Shown: piece after piece, positions 35,196 to 48,000 of the stretch
Numbering within the stretch: the stretch's first letter is position 1
How the letters are laid out: each line of letters opens with the position of its first letter
Source of the DNA: Prinsepia uniflora
Taxonomy: Eukaryota > Streptophyta > Magnoliopsida > Rosales > Rosaceae
DNA length: 64,000 nucleotides
Assembly: GCA_032719365.1 (NCBI GenBank)
Contig: CM064867.1
Span: 44,107,651 to 44,171,650, forward strand
Reading direction: 5' to 3'
Made by a program: the position numbers and the translations under genes
The notes under the pieces: generated by a model
What the model saw: the letters and a program-made list of their open reading frames with translations, nothing else
Databases searched by the model: none
Told to the model about the DNA's origin: nothing

Positions 35196-37029
35196 AGAAT
35201 TTGGTCTAGGCTGGATGGACGTTAAACTTCAAGCGCTTGTTGGGAGGCAACCCAATGTGTTCTCGAGTGTGAAGGAGTCATCAACACAGATTTGCTTTCT
35301 TTCAACCCTTCACTCTCTTTTACTTTGTTTATGTTTTTCTTTCTTTCTTCATTTTCTTAAATCATCTTCCTTACTTTGATTCTATGTTTAATTATTTCGT
35401 ATTTTCCTACATTGAGGACAATGTAGAATTTAAGTGTGGTGGAATGGTTTACAAATTTATTTGTGCATCTGAAATTGTTTTATTAAGTCTTTCTTAACGA
35501 AAAAAAAAATTAAAAAAAAAACAAAATATTGCTTTCTTGAGTCTTTTTGTTTTAACGTAGTGTTTTTACGAGTATCAAGTTGCCCTTTAACTTGTCAATG
35601 ATATAAATGAACGGAAATGAATATGTTATGGCTATAAAGATGATCACTACAACTTGAATTTGTTTGTTAATATTTTGTGATTAAGTGTTACTACTTGAAG
35701 ATAATGCATGTAAATTGGTACATAAATAAGCATGATATGATAAGTATGAATCATTTGAACCTTATGTGAGCTTTAGAACTTATATACATCTTTGATGAGT
35801 GATTCATAAGTTCTTTGTTTAAATTGATATACATATGCCTCATAACTGCTTGCCATAGCTTTTAATGAACTCTAGAGTACTAGAACTTATTCTATGTGAT
35901 TTTCAAAGCTTTTTAAGTCAATAAATTCTCTGATTTTGGAAATGATTAAGGCATTAGGGTTAACACCACAAATTCAAACATCCATGTTCCCTATTTTGTG
36001 CGCACAAGTTGCGACCCCCTTAGTTTTACCCCTTTTGAGCCCACATTAAGCCTTTCTTTCCTCACCATGATTATCTAAACACTTGAGCTTATTATAGACA
36101 TCTTTTACCTTTGTTCCAAGGACTCGGTTGAAGACATAATGATTGTGTAAAGAGGAAATGATGATATTGAAAGACTTTTATGTGTATTTTGTGGATTTAC
36201 TTACTCAAACATTGTTGTATTTTTGACACATGTTATTACCTTGATATATGAAAAAAAAAATGAAAAAAAAAGAAGATATATTGAAGTTTTTATCAAGGTA
36301 ATAAGGTTTGATTATGAATGTTTGAGTTAAGTCCTTTACATTTGTAAATCCGACACAAAGAATGAATTCGAGGCCCAACAAGATGAAATTAGGCCTATGT
36401 TCGAAGGGATGGATTACTGACATCATTGCACTAAGGTTGGGAAGTTATGATACGTTTTGGGAGTCTATTGAGTCTTGGAACGAATTTGAGCACCACTTGT
36501 CCTATATATTCCTTGCCTCTAATCTTAGCCCCATTAGAACCTTCGTAAAGACCTTATGATCCTTAAGATGGTAAATTTTGATTAGTTGAGTCAATCACTT
36601 GAGTAAGCTTATGGTTTTGGTTCATTTGTGCAAGTATGTTTTGTTTTTATCTTGAGGTGTTTGTTTGAAATTTTGCAAAAGTACTTCATTTCGATTATGT
36701 GAGTATTTCTCACATACTTTGAGTGCAAACACAACCCTCACAAATTGAGTGAATTTATGAGTGCATATCCTTGTGAGTTGATTCATACTTGTCTTATTCG
36801 TGCAGAACTCCATTTCACCATATTTACTCATTATCTTACTTGTTGAACATTTTGTTACCAAATATTAACATTTGAATTCCATTTGCTTAAATGTTTTAAG
36901 TGAAAATCTTTTATGCCATGATTATAACAATGAAATTTGAGACAAATGGTTAAGGGTCTACTTGTTTTGAATTCGTAGTTTGATTTTAGTATTTGCTAGG
37001 GACTAGCAAAGTTTAAGTGTGGGGGTATT
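35196..37029 (+). other. Athila region between pol and 3' LTR, no env-like gene
   Basis: This 1.8-kb AT-rich stretch follows integrase. Its longest frames are about 80 codons and none has a signal peptide or transmembrane pattern I can support. A pyrimidine-rich tract occurs at 35280-35370, and A-runs at about 35500-35525 and 36250-36275. It ends in the purine-rich GTGTGGGGGTATT directly before the LTR, the likely polypurine tract. Confidence 0.75.
37016..37029 (+). other. Athila polypurine tract
   Basis: The G-rich AAGTGTGGGGGTATT abuts the 3' LTR start TGATAGG at 37030. This is the position expected for plus-strand priming. The T residues make it less pure than usual. Confidence 0.6.
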
Positions 37030-38907
37030 TGATAGGACGTTAAATAAGCATTATTTTATATTATTTTATACTCTTTATACTTGACTTTTAATATTAAAAT
37101 ATTAAATAAATTGATAAAATAAATTATTTTTTGATTTTTATGTTTAGAAAAATAAAGGTTGTAATTTGGAGCATTTTGGCAAAAGAATCGTTTCGATCAG
37201 AATTATAACGAATAAAATATGGACGAAATTCGGTGGAATAATTAATTTAGTTATTAATAAATAAATTAATTAATTCTCTGCAGCCCAAACCCAAGTAACT
37301 GCAGCCCAAACCCAATTAATGGTTGCAGCCCAGCCCGTCGCCTTGAAGCCCGCATCCACACGGCCCAGGCCCAGGGAGCCGTAAGCCCAGATTAGCAGCC
37401 TAGTCCGCAGGCCCGCGTCAGCGCCTTTCCTTCAGCCCAGAGGACCCGACGACCGGCGCCGGCCGATCTGCTCTTCCACCATTCGGCGCGCGCGTCCCGA
37501 TCCGCTTCTCCTCTCTTCAGCGCGCACCTGCCGAGCCCTATTTCCTCCAATCAGCTGCAGCCTACCGAATTTTGTGAACTCTTTTCAGCAGCTCTCTGCC
37601 GAAATCCTGGTCCTCTTTTCCAGCAGATTCCACCCAATTTCCAGCCACTTTCCAACCCAATTTCACCACTTTACAACTCAAACCACTTCTAAACATCATC
37701 ACAAATCTTTATTACTCATCATTCCATTATTTAACATTTTTTATTGTATTTTTATATTATTTTTGGTAGCTTTCTCCACCTATAAATAGGGTTTCAATTC
37801 ACTTGTTGAAACACACCTTCTTTGAGGCACACATTTGAGCCTTCTTTGAGAGAAACTTTGGCAAAGTATCTCCAATACAAAGTTTAGAGTTTGAGTCCAT
37901 ATTTCCCAAGTTTATTTCCTCCATCTTCATAAGGTTCCGTCCGCTGTCGGAGAATCATATGAATAACAATCCATTGTTTTCATCCATCTTGAAAGTGTAA
38001 CAATTACTCTCCATCTACTCAAACTCTCATTTTTGTTATTGGTTTTGATTATAGTTCAATATATGTGAGGTTTTTCTTACTAATATTTGTAAGTGTTAAA
38101 TGCAATCTCCATGTGTCTTACTTTATGAATTTTAGTTATTTTATACATTTTAGTGCTTCATACTTCAATTCAATGTTAAGTGTTTTATCCGCTGTCGGTG
38201 CATTTAAAGTAGAATTGAAGAGACTTAATGTTGATCGCTGTCGGCGCATTCAGTCAAAAACAAAAGGTGAATCATATTGTAAGTGTTGTCTGCTGTCGGT
38301 GCATTTATAGTATTGAAAAATGTATGAAGGTAATTAAGACGATTAAGGTAAAATTTCGTGATTGATTTAATATTTGCAATTATTAGAGTGTTGGTAAGAT
38401 TTGTGTTTTAAGAAGATCACTTGTACATGAATTACAATAGAAGTAAAATTAGTTTATGTATGCTTTTACTTATTTACATGATCACAAACCTTTTCAAAAC
38501 CCCCCATTTTTATTCTTTATTCTTTTATTCTTTTATTCTTTTATTCTTTCATACTTTTAGTTTATTAGTCTTTGATTCTTTCATTTCTTTATTCTTTTAT
38601 TCCTTTACTCTTTAATTTATTGATTCTTTGATTAGTCAATTCTTTAATTCTTTAATTCTCTATTCTTTTATTCTTTAAGTCATTAATTCTTTAAATTGTT
38701 AATTCTTTGATTATTTAATTCTTTGATTATCTAATTCTTTAATTCATTATTCTTTTATTCATCTCCCACTAACACATTATTAATGTCCCTAATTTTCCCG
38801 GTTAAGAACGATCCCTATTTATCAATATTACATCTACACAAAAAGGGTTTAAATTGCATAACACTCGAATTACATGTTTAATTTAATGCGTAGTTTGGGC
38901 ATAGTCA
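37030..38907 (+). repeat. Athila 3' LTR (complete)
   Basis: The 1878-bp LTR runs TGATAGGACG...GCATAGTCA and is followed by TSD CTGAT (38908-38912). The TATA box is at 37781-37789. GCTGTCGG repeats lie near 37942, 38190, 38236 and 38290. It is uninterrupted, so it shows the pre-insertion state of the 5' LTR around 21350/28186. Confidence 0.95.
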
Positions 38908-38912
38908 CTGAT

Positions 38913-39515
38913 CCTATCCAATCCTGGGCATCCTAGGTGACAAACATTTCTCAATTACATGCATCGATCGTATTAGAACCATAACTATCTTTCAACCTTT
39001 CTAGCTCCTCTCGAGCCCCGATACATTACCATGACTCATTTCAAGTCCTAACCAATATACTGACTCATTTTAAGTCCCGTATCCATATCTTGACTCCTCT
39101 TGAATCCAATCTCATACTAATCAGCCATGCCATCACAGACATACCCAGTCACCGAGCAAATACCGATGGTAAATCATATCTTATACAACCTATGAGACCT
39201 AAGACACACATTCCACTTAAGGAATCCACTGATAATAATCTCATCATGAGTGTAACTTGCCCAAATGTACAACCTTTCTAGACACTCCGGTCATTTGTCC
39301 CTAGGACCCACACAAAGCTTTGTCTAACAGATAGTAGTTCACAGTGTACAATGATAAACATCTTAACCTCAAACCAGGGTCAATCTCGTTCGAGATCTAC
39401 CACGCGGTCTCATACATCCTCGTCTACCCGTCTCACTACAAGGTGCGCACGAGGCTTACGTATTGGAGGCATGATGGGGCAACAGAATCAGCAACCTAAT
39501 GCTCTGATACCAAGT
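38913..39515 (-). repeat. Family C internal domain 1, PBS-proximal part
   Basis: It continues the internal copy cut by the Athila element and matches 47521-48118. On the minus strand the PBS (reverse complement at 39501-39512) is followed by an ATG (39472-39470) opening a short frame that starts MPPIRKPRAHLVVRRV and soon stops. This is a gag N-terminal relic, shared with the second copy and similar to family D. Confidence 0.8.
39501..39512 (-). other. Primer-binding site, family C copy 1
   Basis: GCTCTGATACCA is the reverse complement of TGGTATCAGAGC. It is separated by three bases from the LTR that starts at 39516 on the plus strand. Confidence 0.92.
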
Positions 39516-41866
39516 TGACAGGACCGTCTCCTGAGGAACATTGATAACCGTGCCCAGTCCTGCTCCCGTCTGAAAAGTCAACTGATGTTCTGAAATTACC
39601 CTCAGCACTTGCCAAACAAGGGATAGCCGCACACGTGCCCACTCATGCCTCCACTTCCCGAATAGCCTCCATCATCGCGGGACGACCAGGAGGGTCAATA
39701 AAAACACAAAAGGTGTGAGTGGACAAAAATAAATCAGTTATAAAACATGTTACTGAATGAAATTTCTACCCTCCACATAAAACCAATGCATGCATTCGAC
39801 AATCATTTCACACTCCATTTCATTTCCAGTACAAGAAAACCATGTATGAAATCATTTCTTTTTCTCAACCTACGCCTTAGCCTGAAACCATAACACGGGG
39901 CCTTAGGCCAAAATCATAAATCAAAATCCAAGTACAGAACATAACCCAAAAATCCATCAAGCCATATAAACCAAGCCATTGCCCAACACATCCGAAAACA
40001 TCGGAAATCAACAGTAAATCACAAGTCAAACAATCTGCTGGATCTCAAGTGCGCCCGAGTCTTTAAACTCAAAACCATGCGCGTAATTAGGCCTTCCCGG
40101 GATATCAACTAGTCTTTAAACTCAAAACACAATCAATAGGCCTCGGGGATATCACATTAACCTAGTCTTTAAACTCAAAACATGTTGATCAAGGGCCCTC
40201 CCCCATCATCAATCAACTGGGTCTTTAAACCCAAAACATGATCCAACAATATTACCGGGTCTTTAAACCCAAAACCATCTATAACTCACAACAAATCCAG
40301 AATCCATCATAGTTCAAATTCCAAATCATATCCATCATCCATTTCCAAATCCGAATTCGGAACCATCATTCCGTAAGCTAGCATCCGGAATAATCATTTC
40401 GAATCTAAATCCGGAAATCCACTTTCAAGTTTTCGAAAACCGAAATCTCGTTTACCAAAACTACTTTTATGAACTGGGCATCAAGCCCGAAATCACCTTT
40501 TCCAAAATCCGTTTTAAATCTTTGAAATCAAATTATATTTCAAATCCCAATTTCAAATCACCAAAACCATGGTCATATCACAACATACTCGAAATCTCGT
40601 AAAACGTGCAAATCCGTAAAAATCTCGAAATATGCGCCAAAACCGTAAATTATACTCACAATCATAATCAAAACAGCATCAAAACATGATATGCACAAAT
40701 CATATAAAATCATCCATTAAACCATCATCAAAGCATAGGAGAAACCATAGTCTAAAAATACGTGCAATTACGTATTGCATATCGAAATATGTATAAATAC
40801 GGAAATAGTAATTACCATAAGCATAAGCATATAAATCATAAATATAAAGCATAGAAAACGATTATCCATGCATTGAAATTTAGAAAACAAAGTCCAGTCA
40901 CACACCATCCAAACAGCTAGCTTCCGAGCTGCACGTTTTTTCGTAAATTAACGAAATCATAATTCCTGTCCAAAATCAATATCGAGTCACTAACACTCCA
41001 ATATACTTCATATAATTTTCCCCAATTTTTCTGGGACTTAAATACGTATTTTAAACATATACGGAAACTTCGGATACACTGAACACTATCAAAACGATAT
41101 CTGATTTCTTCGAAACTAGTGCCAAAATGTTCGTTACATGAAAAGAAGCAACTTTCATGTTGAACTCACCTCGCGATTCGGTCCCACGCGCCCCCATGTG
41201 CCGCCTTGAGTGGCTGCGCGTGAAGTTCACGCGCTGCCACAGTAATATCACTGTTCATTGTCTCTGCCCGAATACCAGTTAAACAGGTCGTTCAACCCGC
41301 GTATTGACCCGTTGCAATCCTGTTCAATTCCAACTCGTTTTCTATAATTCAAATGTCGAATAGCATCGTTAATACATGAATTTAAGGTCTGTCATCTCAA
41401 TTTTAATTACAATTACTTCCAACTATCCAACTCAATTCCATTTTTCGAAGGCTGTTCCTCATTCAATCCCCTCAATTTTTATCGATTTCATTAAATTGGT
41501 CCGTTAGGAAGCATCATAGACCCATTATAACCATGATTTCAAGCTCAATTTGACTTGAACATACCTTTGTATGATCGAACTCAATCATGGAAGTTCCAAG
41601 CCGTCGCGGGTCTCGTTCTTGATCAATTCTTGTTCAATTTTCTTCGATTTTGATATGGTCCTACTAAGAAGAAATCCAGAATGCTCACCCAAGCCTCAGT
41701 TGTAGTAATCACGTCCTCTAAGTTAGAATTCGAAGTTTTGAAACCTTTAAATTCCACGGGTTTGGGTTTCAGGTTTCTTTTCGGATTCTCTCTCTGTCCC
41801 TTGCATTTTCTCCTTATCTCAGTCTCCTAATTTTCTCAAATTCATCAGTTTCCCTACAGGTTTTCG

Positions 41867-44411
41867 TGTAATGACCCGTCCCGAGTGTCGGGATTAAATA
41901 TGAATTAATTATGATTTAGAATGACTAATCTGGGATTAGTTGAGTGAAATCGGACAAATTGTGCAAAATGACCGTTTTTTCCCTAGCATGGGCAAAATGT
42001 TGACTTTTAGTTCGGCCGGTTAAACGGACTTTGACCGATGACTGTGACGTAGTTCGGGACGTCACGAGTTCACCGATAGGTGGCACGTTCGATTCCGGCA
42101 TTCGAGGAGAAAGTTATGACGTTCGGAAGTTGAGGGGTATTTTGGTCATTTGGCTAAAAAGTGGCCAAATGTTGACTTTTGACCTGGGAAGTTCAATGGA
42201 CGAGGGCCAAGGACCGTTACGTAGGTCTCGTCGATAAGAATCCAATGACAGGTGGCATGCCGAAATCGGAGATTCGACGACGAAGTTATGGTCACGGGAA
42301 CGGACTCGATTAACCGAACGAACCGGGATTAAAATATTATTTTATTATGAACAGTACCCGGTGACTGAACACACCTAGATGAGTGACAAGTGTCACTCAT
42401 CCCTTAAATTAAGGCTTAAACACAGATCCATGTCTTAGGGAAAACATCATTATGATGTTTTATTAATTAATTATACTTAATTATTTTTAAATTCCCCCAT
42501 TAATCCTCTTTGTTCTTCAAACCGTGCACAATTTGGGGGAATCAGAATTGAGAGAGTTGGGCTCCCTTCCACAGCCGGTTTTGAGTGAGAATTGTGAGAT
42601 TTGTGGGACTGAATTAACAGGGAAACACGAGGGAGTGATTGAGAGATGAGGAACTGGAATTCGAATTTCAGAAAATTAGGGGGGAAATTAGAATTGGAAG
42701 AATTGAGCTATGACGATCAAAATGGAGATTAATTTGAGTCTTCTGGGATTGCCACGATCATTCACATCGAAAGAACAAAGAGAATTGAGGTCCATTTGAG
42801 GTAGAACAGAAGGACTGTAGTTGCAGAAATTTCGAGCTTGAGTCGTGGGAATTGAGGCTTGGATTGATGAAATTGAGTTGGGGAATGTGTTTAACTGAGT
42901 CCATTGAAGCTTCTGGTTGCATCAATTGAAGGAAATCGTGTGACATTGAAGGACTTCGAATGATGAACAGTATTCGAGTGTTCTTCGATGTTCATCTTCG
43001 GGTTGTTTGATTTATGGTAAGTTTTGGTGAAATTATGATTACAGACCTCTAATTAGACTTGAATCGAAACTGACTGAATGTTCAATTGTTGAAATTGGCA
43101 TCGAATTGACAGACATTGAATCGGGTCTGTTCGAGGGCAAAAGGACCCGTTTTGCAGAGAAAACGGGTGAGGACGACGGTTACTGTAGCAGGCGCGTGGG
43201 TTTCATGCACAACCACTCACGGGGGCGGGTGAGGGCGCGTACGGCCTAGTTTCAAGGTGAAGTCAACATGACTTTGAATCCTCTCATTGGGCGAGGCCCG
43301 GAGTCTAAATGATTTCTAAAATGATATTTTGACTTAGTTGGTAAGTCAATGAGGATTTCTGGATTATTTTATTGTTTTAAAATGTGATTTTAAAGGTTTA
43401 TGTGCAAATGGTATTTTGGGCTTGAGACCCAGTCGGGAATGATCTTGACTTTGTATGAAGTCAAGATTTTATTGAAATGTTGGGATGTAGTTCCCAAGAT
43501 GGTTTCCATTGTGATTGTGAAATGCCCAGACGGTCGGAGCTTGGGGGGATTACCCAGACGACCAGAGCTTGGGGGATGTGATTGTAGGATTGGGAGTTGA
43601 TCCTATGGTAGTTAGCTTCTCGGATGTGACTGAGCCTGGATGTACCACTCGGATGGGTATGAGCCTGGGGATGTGTTCGCCCAGATGTGACTGAGCCCGA
43701 GGGTTGAGCCCAGAGGTGTCTGTTCCCGAGAGAGTGGCTGGATTTTGGCCTACGCGTAGTGCAACACTTGTGGGTAGTGCAGTTGATGGTTTGATTGTGC
43801 ACTTGTGAGTAGTGCAGATGTGATTGTGATAGGTTGTGCACTTGTGAGTAGTGCGGATTGATTGGATTGATATATTTATTGTGCACTTGTGATTTGTGCT
43901 GATTGATGTTGTTTGTGATGACGTACCAGTATTGAGTACGGGTTTTTGGTCTTCGTGGCCAGGTGATTATGTTTTCACATGTTTTGGCCTGAGAGCCGGG
44001 ATTTGATGTTTTATAACATGAACTGATTTGGTGAACATGAGTTTTATGGACCATGGGAAAATATGTTTTGATTTTATCGGTCCATGGTTCGTACTTGAAT
44101 GATTTCATACTATTACTCATGTTTTGTGATATGCATGCAAGTTTGTGAAAACTGGAGGGTAAGAATGTATTTTGGCAAATGTTTTTATAAGATGTCATTT
44201 TTGTCCACTCACACCTTTTCTGTTTTGTGACCCTCCAGGCCGTGGTACGACGTTCGGGACTAATCGTGAGGCAGTGGCAGCAGCAGAAATCAGCGCAAAC
44301 ATTCTTTGTCTGGCAAGCACTGAAGGGTAGTTTAGGACCTTTGGTTGACTTGTCAGACGGGAGCAGGACCGGGCACGGTTTTTGACGTCCAGTTGGGATG
44401 GGGTCCTGTCA
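41867..44411 (+). mobile_element. Solo LTR of family E
   Basis: The 2545-bp LTR has termini TGTAATGACCCG...GTCCTGTCA and neither PBS nor internal domain. The flanks are TTTCG (41862-41866) and TGTCG (44412-44416), a TSD with one mismatch. The homologous empty site is in the other family C LTR at about 50460. It probably arose by LTR-LTR recombination. It carries the 24-bp palindrome with a perfect centre (42378-42401), an AT-rich run 60-90 bp after it, a decayed GC palindrome near 43190, GTCCACTCACA at 44203-44213, and a distinct GCACT...AGTGC hairpin cassette. Confidence 0.9.
43751..43899 (+). repeat. Tandem GCACTTGTGAGTAGTGC mini-hairpins in the family E LTR
   Basis: Copies lie at 43761-43780 (variant), 43799-43815, 43838-43854 and 43883-43899 (variant). 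Each has arms GCACT/AGTGC or a close variant around a 7-base loop. They occupy the place where families B, C and D have the GAGTTTAAAGACTC cassette. Confidence 0.8.
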
Positions 44412-45035
44412 TGTCGAATGGTTACTAATCTGTTCAATTCAAAATGAATTTGAAGCCAAGCCCCTGTTTTTTGTTGTCTTTGTCCTTAGCCATTATCAGT
44501 TGCCTTGGCGGTGTAAGGACACTCATCCACTTAATCCCTGTGTAGGTGTCCCTCCCCAGTTTAACATAATCTCAGCATCAACCATTTAACCGCCCTACTC
44601 AAATTACCATTTTGCCCTTCTTCTTACAAATTACCAAAATGCCCTTCACACTTCTAGACTCGTAACTTGATCGTCCGAACTCCGATTGATGCGTGCCGCC
44701 TGTCTATGGATTCAGTGTCTCGGGACCTACCAAACGGTCCTCAAATTACGTGCAAAGTCCATGCCGTTTGAAAAGTCAACAAATTGCCTCTTTTTAACCA
44801 AATTATCGAATTACCCTTGAACTTCCGAACATCATAAATTTCTCCTCAAATGTCGGAATCGGACGTGCCACCTATCTATGAACCCGTGATGTTCTGAACT
44901 ACATCACATTCATCGGTCAAAATCCGTTTGACCGCTCGAACCAAAAATCAATCGTTCGCCCTATTCCAGGGGCAAATTCGTCATTTTCTTCAAACTTTCC
45001 CAATTTTTCCTTTTTCGAATGTCCGGGTCGTTACA

Positions 45036-48000
45036 ACCTACCCCCTGTAAGAATTTCGTCCTCGAAATTCCAATCAATAGGTGCCATAATATTTTTCACG
45101 AGGATACATGTCTAAGATGAACTCGAAACATAATCAACCTTAACCGGATATAAGTCACACCCAACTCATAGAAGTCATACAACCAGTCTCAATCTCTTTG
45201 TAAATCCCTGCCCCATGGGCAGTCATACCACATACTAGTTCGGAATACGTAGCCTTACTCACGTTCGAGTCCACACTATCCAAGACACGCAAGAATCAAT
45301 CATATCTTCTTGCTCACATGTCATCTACTCGTGACATGATACAATGGCTAAATCCTCACACATGTGTCATCAGGCCACCAGGCCAATAAGCTCATAAGGT
45401 CCAATCACTCGGGAACTTATCCCCCTCGCTAGGTCAATCACGCCATATCCCCTTCCCAGGGTCACTATGTGTAATGAATTTAATCTTTCCTCCTGATGCT
45501 TTCCTATTGCCAATAAGCACTCAGTACGATCATTCATACTATATCGCAAATCATATCCCTTTCTTAACTTCGACTCCATCATACACCAAGTATGATCCTG
45601 CAATTGGACTCCAAGATTCCAAATTATCAGAAATCATGTATTACTCTAATCCTATGGAGTTCCATAAATAACAGGATTTCACCTATCCTTAAGTTATCAA
45701 ACACTACAATCCTCTCCCCAATTAATATCTGATCCGACAACGTGGTCGTAATCTCAATGTATCCCGACCATCGCCTCATCACCCATTAAGCCTTTTCTGT
45801 AATCAATCATTACCAATCCTGATGGTCGATACAGTGGTCGTACAGTCCTTCCCCAAGGTATATGACTTTTGCATACTCAACCGCCTGGGTCGATCCCAAA
45901 TCATGCAAGGAAAATAAAACTTCTGAGGGTTCAACAAGCATCGACACACACCTAACCGAGTCCCAAATCTCTTAGTAACATCTCATTATACACACAAAAA
46001 GGATCAACATCGAACACAAGTCACTATTTCTCCACTTGTAACCATTCTACCTCAGTTCTCATTTCCAATACCTCTTACCTCCTTCCGGGTCAATCAACAT
46101 AACTGGCAAAACATGGTAGAGAACCCCTCTACAATCCTCTGTGGTATCCATCAACTCTCAAAACAACTCATGTTCCCCAAACCTACTCTGGTCTATCAGA
46201 CCTAACACTTATTCAACTATATATTCTTCCCTCTGAGGGCATTCAATACATCTGCTCCGTATATCATATACCCATCCGTAAATAGTGCCATACACCATCC
46301 CAAGGTGGTCAGAATACCTGACTCATTAGCTCACAAGTATAGTTAGTCCATTTGGCCATCCAAGGGTATCAACTAACCTTATCCACATCAAATCCAGACA
46401 TTATCTTTTCTCTTTAACTCATAATCGAAAATCGTCACCATGTTGGCCTCTCTCAACAGGGTCAATAATCACAACCGTCCCACAGAACCACAAATCATTA
46501 ACTCGTGATACAGGATACTTATCCCATAACGTTACCTTATTACGTTGTCTATAATCAATATGTAAACTCACACCATCACAAGCTCAATCTCTCATCCTGG
46601 AAAAACCTCAGGAAATATGTTGAGAAATCTGTGCATCCTCAGCCCTCATTAGGCATCTCATACACGAAGCACATACACCACACATGTGACCAGCAAACTT
46701 TGAATACCTCATACCAACAATCCACTGGTTGTGAGAATCAAAATCATCCTAGAGGGTAACACCCTAGAGTCTCCCTGAAACGTAACCTCTGGAATCCTAG
46801 ACTCCACATATCACTCCCTAATCGACATACTCGATAGAGGTCTCATGAGTCATCAACCAATCCATTCCAAGGATTACATCCAAATCATCCAAATCTAAGT
46901 CAGCCACTAGGCTAATAACACCAGTCATCATGGGTAGCATCACATCGATAGGTCTACCCCTCTTATATATCACCAATTTCACCATAGATAATTACCAAGG
47001 TTACCACATTAATATCATCAAATTTATCACATCTGTAACTTCAGTTGGTTCGCCAACTTCCATACCATAACCCATCACAAACATCGCCATATCCGGCCAA
47101 TGTACAATCTCAAGACGTGAAAGAGTGGATAGCCTGGGACCTACCAAATACATATTCATGGCCACAAGTAATAGGTATCCAGGTCATCACTCTAGTGCTA
47201 CTCAGGCTTCCTATGAAGGAATTACAAATCCCCGGGAATGTGGTCCCAACTGACCACGCCCCTAAAGTCCACCATGGGCCCCACCAACTCTTCCCTTGCC
47301 TGTCATATCAACAGTCAATGCAGAAACTAATCCTCGCTCTATCACACCCCAACATGCCATCGCACTATATCAATCAATTTATATAACCATTTCTTTATGA
47401 TGTAACAAGACGACTCACAATCATAACCATTACTGTATAATTATCCTGATCACTTTACCTCCCAGTGGACCCAACAAGCGTCCCACTGAACTGGACTATC
47501 TCCTAAGGCCAAATCCCTATCCAATCCTAGGCATCCTAGGTGCCAAACATTTCTCAATTACATGCATTGTTCGTATTAGAACCATAACTATCTTTCAACC
47601 TTTCTGGCTCCTCTCGAGCCCCGATACATTACCATGACTCATCTCAAGTCCTAACCAATATACTGACTCATTTTAAGTCCCGTATCCACATCTCGACTCC
47701 TCTTGAATCCAATCTCATACTAATCAGCCATGCCATCACTGACATACCCAATCACCGAGCAAATACCGATGGTAAATCATATCTTATACAACCTATGAGA
47801 CCTAAGACACACATTCCACTTAAGGAATCCACTGATAATAATCTCATCACGAGTGTAACTTGCCCAAATGTACAACCTTTCTAGACACTCCGGTCATTTG
47901 TCCCTAGGACCCACACAAAGCTATGTCTAACAGATAGTAGTTCACAGTGTACAATGATTAACATCTGAACCTCAAACCAGGGTCAATCTCGTCCGAGATC

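Larger units (their letters stand above)
19601..38907 (+). mobile_element. Athila-type Ty3/gypsy LTR retrotransposon, with a nested element in its 5' LTR
   Basis: The element is bounded by TSD CTGAT. Its 5' LTR is 19601-21350 joined to 28186-28317 (1882 bp), and its 3' LTR is 37030-38907 (1878 bp). The PBS TGGCGCCGTTGCCGGGG (28323-28339) fits plant tRNA-Asp, as in Athila elements. Gag and pol share one frame (29685-35195) with domain order gag, protease, reverse transcriptase, RNase H, integrase. Without the nested 6.8-kb insert the element is about 12.5 kb. The two LTRs differ by about 15-20 substitutions by eye, roughly 1%, so insertion was recent. It is inactive: two in-frame stops, a substituted integrase glutamate and an interrupted LTR. 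Many Athila elements carry an env-like frame after pol; none is visible here. Confidence 0.93.
39516..45035 (-). repeat. Family C LTR copy 1 (39516-41866 and 44412-45035), split by a solo LTR
   Basis: The two parts join to match 48119-51085 closely, about 2970 bp. On the plus strand it runs TGACAGGACCGTCTCC...CGGGTCGTTACA. It carries a perfect 19-bp palindrome GCGCGTGAAGTTCACGCGC (41216-41234), TGTGAGTGGAC (39714-39724) and a one-base variant of the second bracket (near 40894). Five GAGTCTTTAAACTC / GGGTCTTTAAACCC mini-hairpins lie at 40057-40270. Confidence 0.88.

Noticed and set aside
35196..37029. Search for an env-like gene after pol
   Set aside because: No frame above about 80 codons and no signal peptide or membrane pattern; the region looks like untranslated sequence.
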